Source: Candidatus Bathyarchaeota archaeon (GTDB lineage: Archaea > Thermoproteota > Bathyarchaeia > Bathyarchaeales > Bathycorpusculaceae). Taken from it: a stretch of DNA of 64,000 nt. Below the pieces are notes generated by a model that did no database searches, was not told where the DNA came from, and saw nothing but the letters and a program-made list of their open reading frames with translations. The DNA lies in contig JALHSQ010000219.1 of NCBI GenBank assembly GCA_022865885.1, forward strand, positions 1-64,000, read 5' to 3'. This document shows positions 7,721-15,678 of the stretch, piece by piece (position 1 is the stretch's first letter; every line of letters begins with the position of its first letter). The position numbers and the translations under genes are program-made.

Positions 7721-9112
7721 TCAGGGTTTGTGCCAGCCGAATTTACGGCAGACCAAAGCTACGTCTCTGACGTCCACTCTGGAGTCTCCGTTCAGGTCGC
7801 ATAGTGGATCCCACTTTTCATGGTCAGGGTAGGAGCCAAAGGCACGACCAACAGCAGCGACATCGGCTATGTCCACTTTGCCATCTCCGTTTATGTCGCA
7901 GCGATGAGTACATCCATAGCTGATGAACGGATAATTGTCTACGTTGCTTGAGTCAATGACGTATGGAGTGTCGCCGATTGCATCGTCGTTTGCGTCAACA
8001 CCAAGATAATCACTCCAAAAATTCCCACCCGACGGATATCCATTGTCCCACATGGTCCCAAATGAATCTGAAACGAATGCTTGCGCCCCGTTGTCGACGA
8101 AGTTGTTATGATAGACTTTGGTGTTGTTTGAAGAGACCAGCAGAAGGCCGCATCCATTGTCAGTCACCTCATTGTCGCATATCGTATTTTCAAGTGAGGA
8201 TTCAATCCAGATTCCAATGTCTGAAATGTAGGAGTCAACAGGAACCGAATTAGAGAATTCGTTTTTACTAATGGAGTTATTGTCGCCTACCACTCGGATG
8301 CCTACACCATTGCCTATTAGGATATTTCCTGTAACGTTATTATTGCAGGAACCTAGGCTAAGCTCAATTCCATAGAAACTGTCAGTGACAACATTACCAG
8401 TGATGAGATTTCTATCCGCATAGCGAACTGCGATGCCATAACCACAGTAGCCTATCACAGTGTTGCCGATGATTGTGTTGTTGGAACCTTCCGGGGATTC
8501 AAAGTGTATGCCGTATATGCACTCACCATTAATGTCTACCATGTTAGAAATAGTGTTGCCAACGACTTGGACATTATAGGGGCTATTGAAGTAAATGCCA
8601 TTAGTACAGTTTGAAATCTGATTGCCAACTATCCTGTTGCCATCGCAAGAATCCCATCCGTCCAAGACGCCAAAGCTAGTATTAGCTATGATATTATTGC
8701 TGATATCGCAATGGTCAGCAGGCCCCAAGCTGACTGCGCAGTCAAGACGTTCCAAGCCACCATTTCGGATGGTAAAATTGCAGATTGTTTCCGAGTTTGC
8801 ATAGGAAATCTTGATGATTGAACCGAGTCCAGAGCCGTCTATTATGGTTCCATACTTGTTTTCTCCGACGAGCGTAAGATTTCCCTTCGAATAGATTAGT
8901 GGATGTTCATAGTAGGTTCCATTGTAAACGAATATCGTGTCGCCACTCTTCGCAGCGAAAATGGCTTCCCCTATCGTTGCAAAATCAGCACCACCATCAC
9001 CTTTGACAGTCCAAGTTCTGGGCTCAGCCCTTACCGGCTGAATCCTAATTGCCAACGATAACGTGCTGACTATAAGCAAAACAAACATGAAAACAGATAA
9101 CGTCCTCTTCAT
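7721..9112 (-). CDS. Secreted parallel beta-helix protein with dockerin
   Basis: 463 residues. A signal peptide (MKRTLSVFMFVLLIVSTLSLAI, cut near VRAEP) is followed by a NosD/PbH1-type right-handed beta-helix (~35-375) rich in repeats of the form NxIxGNxIxN, and then a C-terminal dockerin (~400-460) with two Ca2+-binding loops, CDINGDGKVDIADV and CDLNGDSRVDVRDV. Beta-helix domains of this type are often carbohydrate- or surface-active; dockerins bind cohesins, so it may dock to a cell-surface scaffold. No cohesin is seen in the window. A second dockerin protein lies at 15108-15410. Composition differs from the flanking A/C-rich mobile DNA. Confidence 0.88.
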   Translation of the reverse strand: MKRTLSVFMFVLLIVSTLSLAIRIQPVRAEPRTWTVKGDGGADFATIGEAIFAAKSGDTIFVYNGTYYEHPLIYSKGNLTLVGENKYGTIIDGSGLGSIIKISYANSETICNFTIRNGGLERLDCAVSLGPADHCDISNNIIANTSFGVLDGWDSCDGNRIVGNQISNCTNGIYFNSPYNVQVVGNTISNMVDINGECIYGIHFESPEGSNNTIIGNTVIGYCGYGIAVRYADRNLITGNVVTDSFYGIELSLGSCNNNVTGNILIGNGVGIRVVGDNNSISKNEFSNSVPVDSYISDIGIWIESSLENTICDNEVTDNGCGLLLVSSNNTKVYHNNFVDNGAQAFVSDSFGTMWDNGYPSGGNFWSDYLGVDANDDAIGDTPYVIDSSNVDNYPFISYGCTHRCDINGDGKVDIADVAAVGRAFGSYPDHEKWDPLCDLNGDSRVDVRDVALVCRKFGWHKP

Positions 9113-9249
9113 CTTGACTCGCTCCCTTCCCGAATCTAATGCAACTCGGATTCAAGATAAAGGTTGTGAAACTTTCTTCTAGTGCAATAATCTTTTGTCA
9201 CGTCAAGCACGCACGCTAACCATCAACAACGCAAAAACAGAAAACAATA

Positions 9250-9396
9250 CTAGAACGCTTCGAGAACCAACCACCCATCCTTAAACCGCCATCGTGTCTT
9301 ACGATAACCAGACAGCTCGATCAAACGCTTCAAAGGAACAGATTCAATACGACAACCTTGAGCACGAACACGAACAAACAAGCGAATCTTACCCAT
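9250..9396 (-). CDS. Small basic protein downstream of Rep
   Basis: 48 residues starting with ATG 24 bases after the Rep stop, same strand. It begins MGKIRLFVRVRAQGCRIESV and ends RKTRWRFKDGWLVLEAF. It is basic and strand-rich, and shares the G/T-rich codon bias of Rep, supporting reality and co-transcription. I do not recognise a named family. A DNA-binding or copy-control partner of Rep is possible but unproven. Confidence 0.65.
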   Translation of the reverse strand: MGKIRLFVRVRAQGCRIESVPLKRLIELSGYRKTRWRFKDGWLVLEAF

Positions 9397-9419
9397 GATC
9401 GCAACCTTCAGAGCTACCG

Positions 9420-10451
9420 CTACTCAATTCTACCACCTACAACATCAATATAGTTAGGTTCACCAAGACTGTCTAACTCGTCATCAACAAACCAAGCAAC
9501 ATAGTCAGGATCGCCTACCTCTTTCGCGATGTGACGCTTACCAACGTAGACTGATCTAACCATTTCACCACCGCATGCAGGACAAGTATCCTCGGAAACC
9601 GGTTTCTGACCCTTGAACTTGCAATAGCTAGCCGAACCGAACCATGTAACAACATGAAAACGCCTAACACCAAGTCGAATAGTAGCATGATTCAACTGAT
9701 ACCAAGCAGTACCAAAAACAGTCTTACGCTTACCATGAACCTTAACAAGATACCCGTCCTCCTCACCACACCTATAATTACGATCAACAAAACCACCACA
9801 ACCCCTAAAACAAGTCATCTTGCACTTTCGACACTTCTCTCTGCCAACAACGAAACCAAGAACATGATAATGCGGACTCCACTCCAAACACCCGCGTTCC
9901 TTGTTCTCCCTGAAACCATGAAATATCATGCAACCACCCTCAACACCTCTATCAAGCAAAGCCTTCCTACACTTCACTCTCAACACACTCTCAGGCAAAC
10001 CATGATCAGTAACCTTCGGAGACACCGTAATATGCTCAGCAAGACCCAAACCACGCTTCTCACCCTCAACAATGCGACCTACAATGGCATGTGCCTCCCG
10101 CACTGACCAGCCACGATTAAAACACACAGGACAACTACTTTTGTGACACCATAGATGCTTATGCCGAACAACAACCTTACCCGTACAATCCAAATCACCG
10201 ACAGAAACGCCTTTGTGTCCTTCAACATTTTTACAAACCTTGTAAGTGACCCACCGACCGCAAAAATCAGACGTTCTCGCACCTCTACCAACAGGCACGT
10301 AATTCTCATGCCCAACATTGTCGACAGGCAGAAACCAATACTTGTTCTTCAGAATAGCCCTGTTCAACTGCAAACGCCGAGCAAAACTCTCATCAACGAC
10401 ACTTGCCGACGTTGGTGGTGCATCATAGTGAGAACAAAACTCACTAGCCAA
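9420..10451 (-). CDS. rep: HUH-type rolling-circle replication initiator
   Basis: 343 residues. The HUH metal-binding motif is WSPHYHVLGF (~200), preceded by the hydrophobic strand AEHITVSPK and followed by WYQLNHATIRLG, whose Tyr is the likely nicking nucleophile. Zinc-knuckle Cys pairs surround it (CHKSSCPVC, CRKCKMTCFRGC, CPACGG). HUH Reps nick a double-strand origin and stay attached to the 5' end through tyrosine to start rolling-circle replication of plasmids or viruses. The start is TTG. The coding strand is G/T-rich, opposite to the integrase, matching the A/C skew of the + strand. This is the best evidence for a former autonomous replicon. Confidence 0.88.
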   Translation of the reverse strand: MASEFCSHYDAPPTSASVVDESFARRLQLNRAILKNKYWFLPVDNVGHENYVPVGRGARTSDFCGRWVTYKVCKNVEGHKGVSVGDLDCTGKVVVRHKHLWCHKSSCPVCFNRGWSVREAHAIVGRIVEGEKRGLGLAEHITVSPKVTDHGLPESVLRVKCRKALLDRGVEGGCMIFHGFRENKERGCLEWSPHYHVLGFVVGREKCRKCKMTCFRGCGGFVDRNYRCGEEDGYLVKVHGKRKTVFGTAWYQLNHATIRLGVRRFHVVTWFGSASYCKFKGQKPVSEDTCPACGGEMVRSVYVGKRHIAKEVGDPDYVAWFVDDELDSLGEPNYIDVVGGRIE

Positions 10452-11058
10452 TTAACCAACCCCTAACGCAATTGGGAAAGGCAAAGAAGCCAATCCCAAC
10501 GCACCCGAGTACGGGCATAACCTGTGTCACAGTCGTGATCCTTTTGTCATTCATCCTCTGACCTGCTCTCACCTATCCACAGAGCGAGTATATACATACC
10601 AATAACTAGGGCAGGGCAAAACGAAGACGATCGAGACTCAAAAATGATGGAGAATTTAACACCAACATCATAAAGAAACAAAGACCCGTCGGGAATTTAG
10701 AGGGTGACAAAATAGAGGCAAAAACAAACATGGCGAAGCCAAGTGTGCAAAACAAAATTAACATCTACAAAACCAAGAGCCCTATGATAAACACTATTTG
10801 AAAAAAGAGAACAAACAAACAAGCGAAAACGGCAAAAACCGCCAAAGAATGCCCTAAATACTCTAAAAAACAGGTATATATAAAGCAAGATCATGATGCC
10901 TCAAGTAACTCAATGTGCGCCTTCGATGCTAGCGCGCGGCGACCTTTCCTACGGTTTGAACAGATTATATATTTGATTGGATCAAAAGTATTGCTAATTA
11001 TCACTCGATGGATAGATCAAAAGTCAACCAAAGAACGTAATTAACAAAAGAATTATCA
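10452..11058. other. Intergenic region upstream of Rep, possible origin
   Basis: 600 bases without a convincing gene. To about 10.9 kb the A/C skew persists, with runs such as GAGTATATACATACC near 10589; a double-strand origin for Rep would be expected here, but I could not fix a nick hairpin. A GCGCGC motif lies at 10931, just past the end of the skew. From 10960 AT-rich promoter-like DNA precedes the PLD nuclease gene. An open frame on the minus strand (10697-10894) has unprotein-like composition and is left out. Confidence 0.4.
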
Positions 11059-12264
11059 ATGCTCGCCTACAGATGCAGGCATATGAGTCTACCTGATGAA
11101 CGTTTTCTAAAGAGTAAGGATTTTTTTGGCGAATTCAGGCAGCTATCCCTTCGCTCCAATAAAATTCGCTTTGCAGTTGCATACCTGAGTCAGAATGGTT
11201 GCGATAGAATTTCTCGTGATCTTGAAAGGTTCCTTGAGAGAGATGGAAAAAACCGCCTCGATGTGATAGCTGGGTTTTCAAGCTACTTCATCACAGAGCC
11301 TAAAGCACTCGAAACTTTGGCAGCAATAAAAAAGCACTATTCTGATCAAGTCGATATAAGATATTACTATAACAAAGCGTTCCATCCGAAACTATTCATT
11401 TTTGAAAGAGATAATGAGGTTGATGCAATTATAGGTTCGTCGAACCTCACTTGGCCTGGAATGAGTTCTAACATAGAAGCTAATGTTCTTCTCAAAAGAC
11501 CAATGGAATCAAGTCTTTCTCAGTCTTTGATGGATTTCTTCAATCAGATAATGCGTCATGCTGAGAGGGATTTTGAGGATGAACTCAAGAGATACAGCAA
11601 AGATTATGACCGTTACCATACTCGTGAAAAAAGATCGAAAAAAGTTGGCAGAAGAAGAGTAGAGACCAATCTTCCACCTGATGACTATCAACCGATTGAT
11701 CGCTCTGGGAGTACCGATATTTTACGGCGTCTTAGTTCGGATTCCAAGATGATATGGAAGATTTCTCCAGGACAGCATGGAAAGTACTTCGGTGAATGGA
11801 TCGAACCGGATGGAAGTGGTCATATAGCAGTCTGGTGGAGACCGAAGAAAAAGCTATCAGACTTCTCAAGCGAAGAAGAATTGAAGAATTACATCAATGA
11901 CAACAGGAAGAGTTGGGGGACAAGATGGAATAGAAAGGGTCCTAATGGCGGATTAAGAGACCCATCAGGATATGTTGCCCAACAACTCTGGCGTTTCTAT
12001 GATGAGACCAAAGAAAAGCAGATTGTTGTCGCATATTCAAACAAAACTATCTTTGCCATCGGAGAAATCAGTGGTAAGTATGAATACATCGAAGATGGTA
12101 AGGATTTCGAGCATAGAAAAGGAGTAAGATGGGCAATCGTTCCTCGAATCAAGGTGTCAGATCAAGATATTATCTGGTCTCTAGGTAAACGACCAACTAT
12201 CTTTCCCGTAACAGATACTGCAATCATAAGAAAGATCGGCAACATTATAGGGAGTGCAAGATAG
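11059..12264 (+). CDS. PLD-family nuclease fused to PUA/EVE-like domain
   Basis: 401 residues; ATG at 11083 is an alternative start. The N-terminal ~180 residues are a phospholipase-D-like nuclease: FHPKLFIF (the H-x-K part) and IIGSSNLTWPGMSSNIEAN, as in NgoFVII/BfiI-type restriction nucleases, which pair two such motifs by dimerising. Residues ~230-390 look like the PUA-superfamily domain found at the start of Mrr-like and EVE proteins (IWKISPGQHGKYFGEWIEPD, AQQLWRFYDE, IGEISGKYEYIED, HRKGVRWAI). EVE-like domains can read modified bases, so a modification-dependent restriction enzyme is plausible. The gene appears solitary, with no methylase or helicase beside it. Confidence 0.82.
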   Translation: MLAYRCRHMSLPDERFLKSKDFFGEFRQLSLRSNKIRFAVAYLSQNGCDRISRDLERFLERDGKNRLDVIAGFSSYFITEPKALETLAAIKKHYSDQVDIRYYYNKAFHPKLFIFERDNEVDAIIGSSNLTWPGMSSNIEANVLLKRPMESSLSQSLMDFFNQIMRHAERDFEDELKRYSKDYDRYHTREKRSKKVGRRRVETNLPPDDYQPIDRSGSTDILRRLSSDSKMIWKISPGQHGKYFGEWIEPDGSGHIAVWWRPKKKLSDFSSEEELKNYINDNRKSWGTRWNRKGPNGGLRDPSGYVAQQLWRFYDETKEKQIVVAYSNKTIFAIGEISGKYEYIEDGKDFEHRKGVRWAIVPRIKVSDQDIIWSLGKRPTIFPVTDTAIIRKIGNIIGSAR

Positions 12265-12368
12265 TACTAGTCAGTCCCATCGAAGTAGTAGTGCACCATA
12301 ACTGGGAAAGGAGAGTCAAAATACATAGTACAATTCCCGATTTTTAAGATCAAAATCTTCATTTCAGA

Positions 12369-12378
12369 AGCGCGCGCT
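12369..12378. repeat. GCGCGC palindrome
   Basis: Perfect AGCGCGCGCT palindrome in the gap between the PLD nuclease and trkH. Confidence 0.55.
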
Positions 12379-12525
12379 CCACTTGCTTTTCTCACGTTCA
12401 AGCCCAAATCCGGCTTTCCTTTTCATGTCTAGTATTGATAACGAGTTTGTATACTGTTCACGTGTAATGACACGAATTACACAAACCTTTTAGCCCATCC
12501 CGGAGGTAGAGAAGGTGGAACCGCG

Positions 12526-13926
12526 ATGCGAAGCCGGATTCTAGCCAATCTGGGTTTCTTGCTGCAAATCACTGGAATTTTGACAGTTCTCCCAATTGCG
12601 GTTGGATTGTACTTCAATGAGACTCAGCATTTGATTTCGCTTTTTCTTGCATGTGTAGGGTTTCTTGCGTGCGGTTTTCTGATGAATGCGCTTTGCGAGA
12701 GGAAGGATGTGGACTTCAAATCTGCCAGCGTGCTAGTCGTCATCTCTTTCATCGCACTGCCCCTGCTGGGAGCCATACCATACTTCTACAGCGACCCGTT
12801 CAACAGTCCAAATCTAGTGGACAGGTTCACAAACGGTTACTTTGAAAGCCTATCTGGGTTCACAACAACAGGCTTCAGTTTCATACAGAACACTGACGCT
12901 TTGCCACGATCTCTGCTAATCTACCGCAGCCTCACGGAATTAATGGGCGGCGTAGGCATAGTCTTCCTCCTCCTAGCATTCTTTCATTCTAGAAAATCCC
13001 TAAACAATCTAGGCACCGCGCTAGGCATAGAATTCACCGGAAACACCTTGAAGAGAATGTTCTTCGCAGTATTCGCAATCTACAGCGCCATAATAATCGT
13101 TTTCATTGCGATCTTCTATGTCATAGGCTTCCAAGATCTGGTCAAAACGGGCTCGTTTGTGACCGACACAATCACCGGTGGCTTCCAACCTTCCGGAGTA
13201 CAGTTCCAGCAGTACCTGGGCATTCTACCGAAAATCTGCATGGTCATACTCATGCTGATAGGTTCACTTAATTTCGCCTTCAACTATCACATTTTCACAG
13301 GCAAATTGAAAAAGGCCTTCACGCTAGAAGTCTGTGTGTTCCTACTCATAATCGCTGCAGGAACTGGACTGATCTTCTATCTGACACATATGGAAATACT
13401 GGATTCACTGTTCCACGTTGTAAGCATGTCTTCGTCTACAGGCTACGACTACGTGAACATCTCACTGTTCGATGATACGACGAGATCAATATTTCTAACG
13501 CTCATGCTAATAGGCGGTTGCACGTTCTCGATGGCAGGAGGCATCCGTGTTGCCAGACTGATAACATTTGCCAAGTCAATCAAACAAAGCATCAAAGGGG
13601 TATTGATGAAAGAAAAAGTGATCCCTGAACCAACGCGAAATAGTGGCAACAACAACGTTGAATATCTCTCCGCCATGGTTTCCATCGTGTTATTCATCGT
13701 TACACTCGTTATCTTCTCCATAGTGTTTTCAACCATCGGCATATCCTTCATGGACGCACTCTTCGAAGTAGGCTCCGCACTGACGACAAACGGAATATCA
13801 ATGGGCGCCACAACTCTATCCATGCCCTTAGCTTACAAGTGGCTACTCATAGTGGCAATGACCATTGGAAGAGTCGAACTCATGTCGATACTCATCGCAC
13901 TCAGTCCCTACAGGGCAAAAGAGTAG
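12526..13926 (+). CDS. trkH: TrkH-family potassium transporter
   Basis: 466 residues, about ten membrane helices. Four pore-loop repeats carry the selectivity-filter glycines: SLSGFTTTGFSF (~110), ITGGFQPSGVQ (~228), SMSSSTGYDY (~308) and SALTTNGISMG (~425). TrkH moves K+ across the membrane and normally works with the NAD/ATP-binding regulatory subunit TrkA, which is not adjacent here and must be encoded elsewhere. The ATG is preceded by a G-rich stretch (GGAGGTAGAGAAGGTGG) that can serve as ribosome-binding site. It is convergent with a degraded minus-strand gene. Confidence 0.92.
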   Translation: MRSRILANLGFLLQITGILTVLPIAVGLYFNETQHLISLFLACVGFLACGFLMNALCERKDVDFKSASVLVVISFIALPLLGAIPYFYSDPFNSPNLVDRFTNGYFESLSGFTTTGFSFIQNTDALPRSLLIYRSLTELMGGVGIVFLLLAFFHSRKSLNNLGTALGIEFTGNTLKRMFFAVFAIYSAIIIVFIAIFYVIGFQDLVKTGSFVTDTITGGFQPSGVQFQQYLGILPKICMVILMLIGSLNFAFNYHIFTGKLKKAFTLEVCVFLLIIAAGTGLIFYLTHMEILDSLFHVVSMSSSTGYDYVNISLFDDTTRSIFLTLMLIGGCTFSMAGGIRVARLITFAKSIKQSIKGVLMKEKVIPEPTRNSGNNNVEYLSAMVSIVLFIVTLVIFSIVFSTIGISFMDALFEVGSALTTNGISMGATTLSMPLAYKWLLIVAMTIGRVELMSILIALSPYRAKE

Positions 13927-14080
13927 AGACAGCAGAGTATCCTGGAAAGGAGCACGACGAAAGCAACAAGTGCACCGTTTCTTCGAATTCCAATGTTCCC
14001 CCCCGTCTTGCTGCAAAGGCTCCGCCTAACAATGTTGAGAAGCATGTAACGACAGCCATAATGATTGCATTGAAGTCCAT
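13924..14080 (-). pseudogene. Possible truncated ZIP-like transporter start
   Basis: Read from an ATG at 14080 on the minus strand, the peptide (MDFNAIIMAVVTCFSTLLGG, then AFAAR) resembles the first helix of a ZIP-type metal transporter. A run of seven G follows, and a +1 frame after it gives another membrane-like stretch (NGALVAFVVLLSRILCC) that ends at the trkH stop. The picture is an N-terminal remnant with a homopolymer frameshift. The family assignment is weak and the remainder of the gene is absent. Confidence 0.25.
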
Positions 14081-14824
14081 ATGTGATCTAGGTTCTTGAC
14101 GGTTGGCTACTCAATGGTTTTCATCTACGATGAACTGAAATGAGAAGAACATAGACTGCGATAATTAAAGACATTGTGTCTGCTTAAGTTGTCAGGGTGC
14201 AAGCTCTCTAAGTATGGATAGAAAGTGGAGTGGAATCGACTCCATGGCACAATCATTATCCCTTCAATCTTTCCAGTTTCCTCTTCTGTGCGTTTTTTTC
14301 AAGAGTCTTTTCATTTTTCTAAGTTTCTTGGCAGCCCTTTTCATAGAGATCCACCTTACCCTTCTTGGACTAAACATGTGTTCTTTGCTCTATACTAAAT
14401 GAACTCACTTGTGAACTTTTCCTTCTGAGAACCAGTTTCTGCAGTCTTTTCATTTTCAGTTGTTCTTTCCATTCCAATCATGGTAATTCAAACTATTAAT
14501 TCTATGCATGCAATCTGCTTTTCGAATACTCTTGAGTAAGTGGAGCCTTAGGGTCGAATCATGGAGGAGCAAGTCTCACTTTGTCTTTCTCCACCACCTA
14601 TTCTGTTCTAGATTCTTTCACTAAAATAGTAAGCGCGCGCGCTTTTGCCAGTGACCTTTTCCAGTTTTCATTCAAAGCTAAACCTTCCTATTATTGCCAA
14701 ACATTTCTATGCTCTCTTCTAAAATAGCTTGCCAGCCTATCTTTTCAGGAACTCCCTAGAAGTTTTTCACCCCGCACGCTGCATAAGATTTAAACTCAAC
14801 AGCCATTTCAAATCTGATACTGAC
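14081..14824. other. Non-coding stretch before tRNA-Leu
   Basis: About 740 bases rich in pyrimidine tracts (many TTTTCTT runs). One short open frame (14214-14402) has low-complexity hydrophobic composition and I do not accept it. The only structured element seen is the 12-bp palindrome at 14631. Confidence 0.5.
14631..14642. repeat. GCGCGC palindrome, 12 bp
   Basis: Perfect AGCGCGCGCGCT palindrome, the longest alternating GC run of the set, in a gene-free stretch. Confidence 0.55.
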
Positions 14825-14936
14825 GCGAGGGTACCCGAGCCAGGTCTAAATAGGCGGGCCAGAAAGCCTAAGACAAGGGGGAGGACTTAAGATCCTCTGG
14901 CGAAGGCCTCCGTGGGTTCGAATCCCACCCCTCGCA
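14825..14936 (+). tRNA. tRNA-Leu(TAA) with D-loop intron
   Basis: Acceptor GCGAGGG/CCCTCGC, anticodon stem GAGGA/TCCTC with loop CTTAAGA (anticodon TAA), long variable arm with stem GGC/GCC, T-arm GTGGG TTCGAAT CCCAC, discriminator A, no encoded CCA. The gene is 112 nt, too long for Leu. A bulge-helix-bulge can be drawn in the D-loop: central helix GTCT (14844-14847) with AGAC (14871-14874), 3-nt bulges AAA and AAG, inner helix TAGGC/GCCTA. Cutting after the second base of each bulge removes 27 nt (14850-14876) and leaves a normal 85-nt tRNA with D-loop sequence CCAGGTCTAAGG. Confidence 0.9.
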
Positions 14937-15107
14937 CTTGTATGCTGAGAGCATTGAGGTGTCTATCTTGAAAGAACAGGAAAGAAGATGGCCAGCAATG
15001 CTTGCCAAGTCAGGTCCGAAGCTTCAGCATGCTTGAGTGAATGGCTTGATGCTTCGTAACTCCTCCAGAAGTCTTATTTACTTAAAACTCAAGATGAGTT
15101 TCGAAAA

Positions 15108-15410
15108 ATGAAAGGAGAGAAAGTGACTTTGAGAAAGATGATTTGCGGATTAGCTTTGTTGATGCTTGTCTTTGGCGTTTCAATGCTTGCATTGAACACT
15201 AAGCCAGCTAAGGCAGTCTTAGTAGATCCTAAGAACCTAGACTTTAATCATAATGGTTCCATTGACGTAGGAGACATCGCAGTAGTAAGTAGCGCATTCG
15301 GTTCGACCCATGACCCAGCAATAACTGCGGCAGACATAAACGGAAACGGCATAATTGACATCTTGGACATCGCAAAGATATGCAAATTTTTCGGGACATC
15401 CGTCCCGTAA
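15108..15410 (+). CDS. Small secreted dockerin-only protein
   Basis: 100 residues: a signal peptide (ICGLALLMLVFGVSMLALN, cut near AKAVLV) and then only a dockerin module of two EF-hand-like loops, LDFNHNGSIDVGDIAVV and ADINGNGIIDILDIAKI. It should bind Ca2+ and dock to a cohesin, but has no catalytic or binding partner domain. The ATG is preceded by an AT-rich leader. It resembles the dockerin end of the beta-helix protein at 7721-9112; the two may share a surface receptor encoded elsewhere. The stop is followed by a T8 run (TACTTTTTTTTGG), a likely terminator. Confidence 0.82.
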   Translation: MKGEKVTLRKMICGLALLMLVFGVSMLALNTKPAKAVLVDPKNLDFNHNGSIDVGDIAVVSSAFGSTHDPAITAADINGNGIIDILDIAKICKFFGTSVP

Positions 15411-15678
15411 TACTTTTTTTGGTTGAGCAAGTACAATCATCAGTCAGTATCTGACTCATGCTTCATAATAATCGTTGAAGTCGAATAGGCTGGGAATACG
15501 TTCAATCCTCAACTTGACTACAGCAAGTTAACTTATTAGGCTTCCAAGGTTTTGTGGGATTCTGTGGGTATTGCTTGTACCAGCAAAGGGGGAAGTATCT
15601 CTGTCAATAGAAGACCGAACAAAGAGAGTCACAGCAACGTGCTCTTTTCGATTGGATTGATCTTCCCTTGCATTCAGC

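Larger units (their letters stand above)
6044..10900. mobile_element. Putative integrated rolling-circle plasmid/virus at tRNA-Arg
   Basis: The boundaries are approximate. Evidence: a tyrosine integrase frame starts inside tRNA-Arg, an HUH replication initiator lies at 9420-10451, and the + strand is markedly A+C-rich in 6118-7040 and about 9200-10900 although the integrase is read on + and Rep on -. That strand asymmetry independent of coding direction suggests one former replicon. The 7.1-9.2 kb stretch has ordinary composition and may be an insertion. I found no second copy of the tRNA-Arg sequence near 10.9 kb, so the right end is not proven. Confidence 0.5.

Noticed and set aside
10697-10894. 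65-residue Phe/Cys-rich frame on the minus strand
   Set aside because: Composition is a by-product of A/C-rich DNA; no RBS or domain.
14214-14402. 62-residue hydrophobic frame
   Set aside because: Arises from pyrimidine tracts; no start signal or family.
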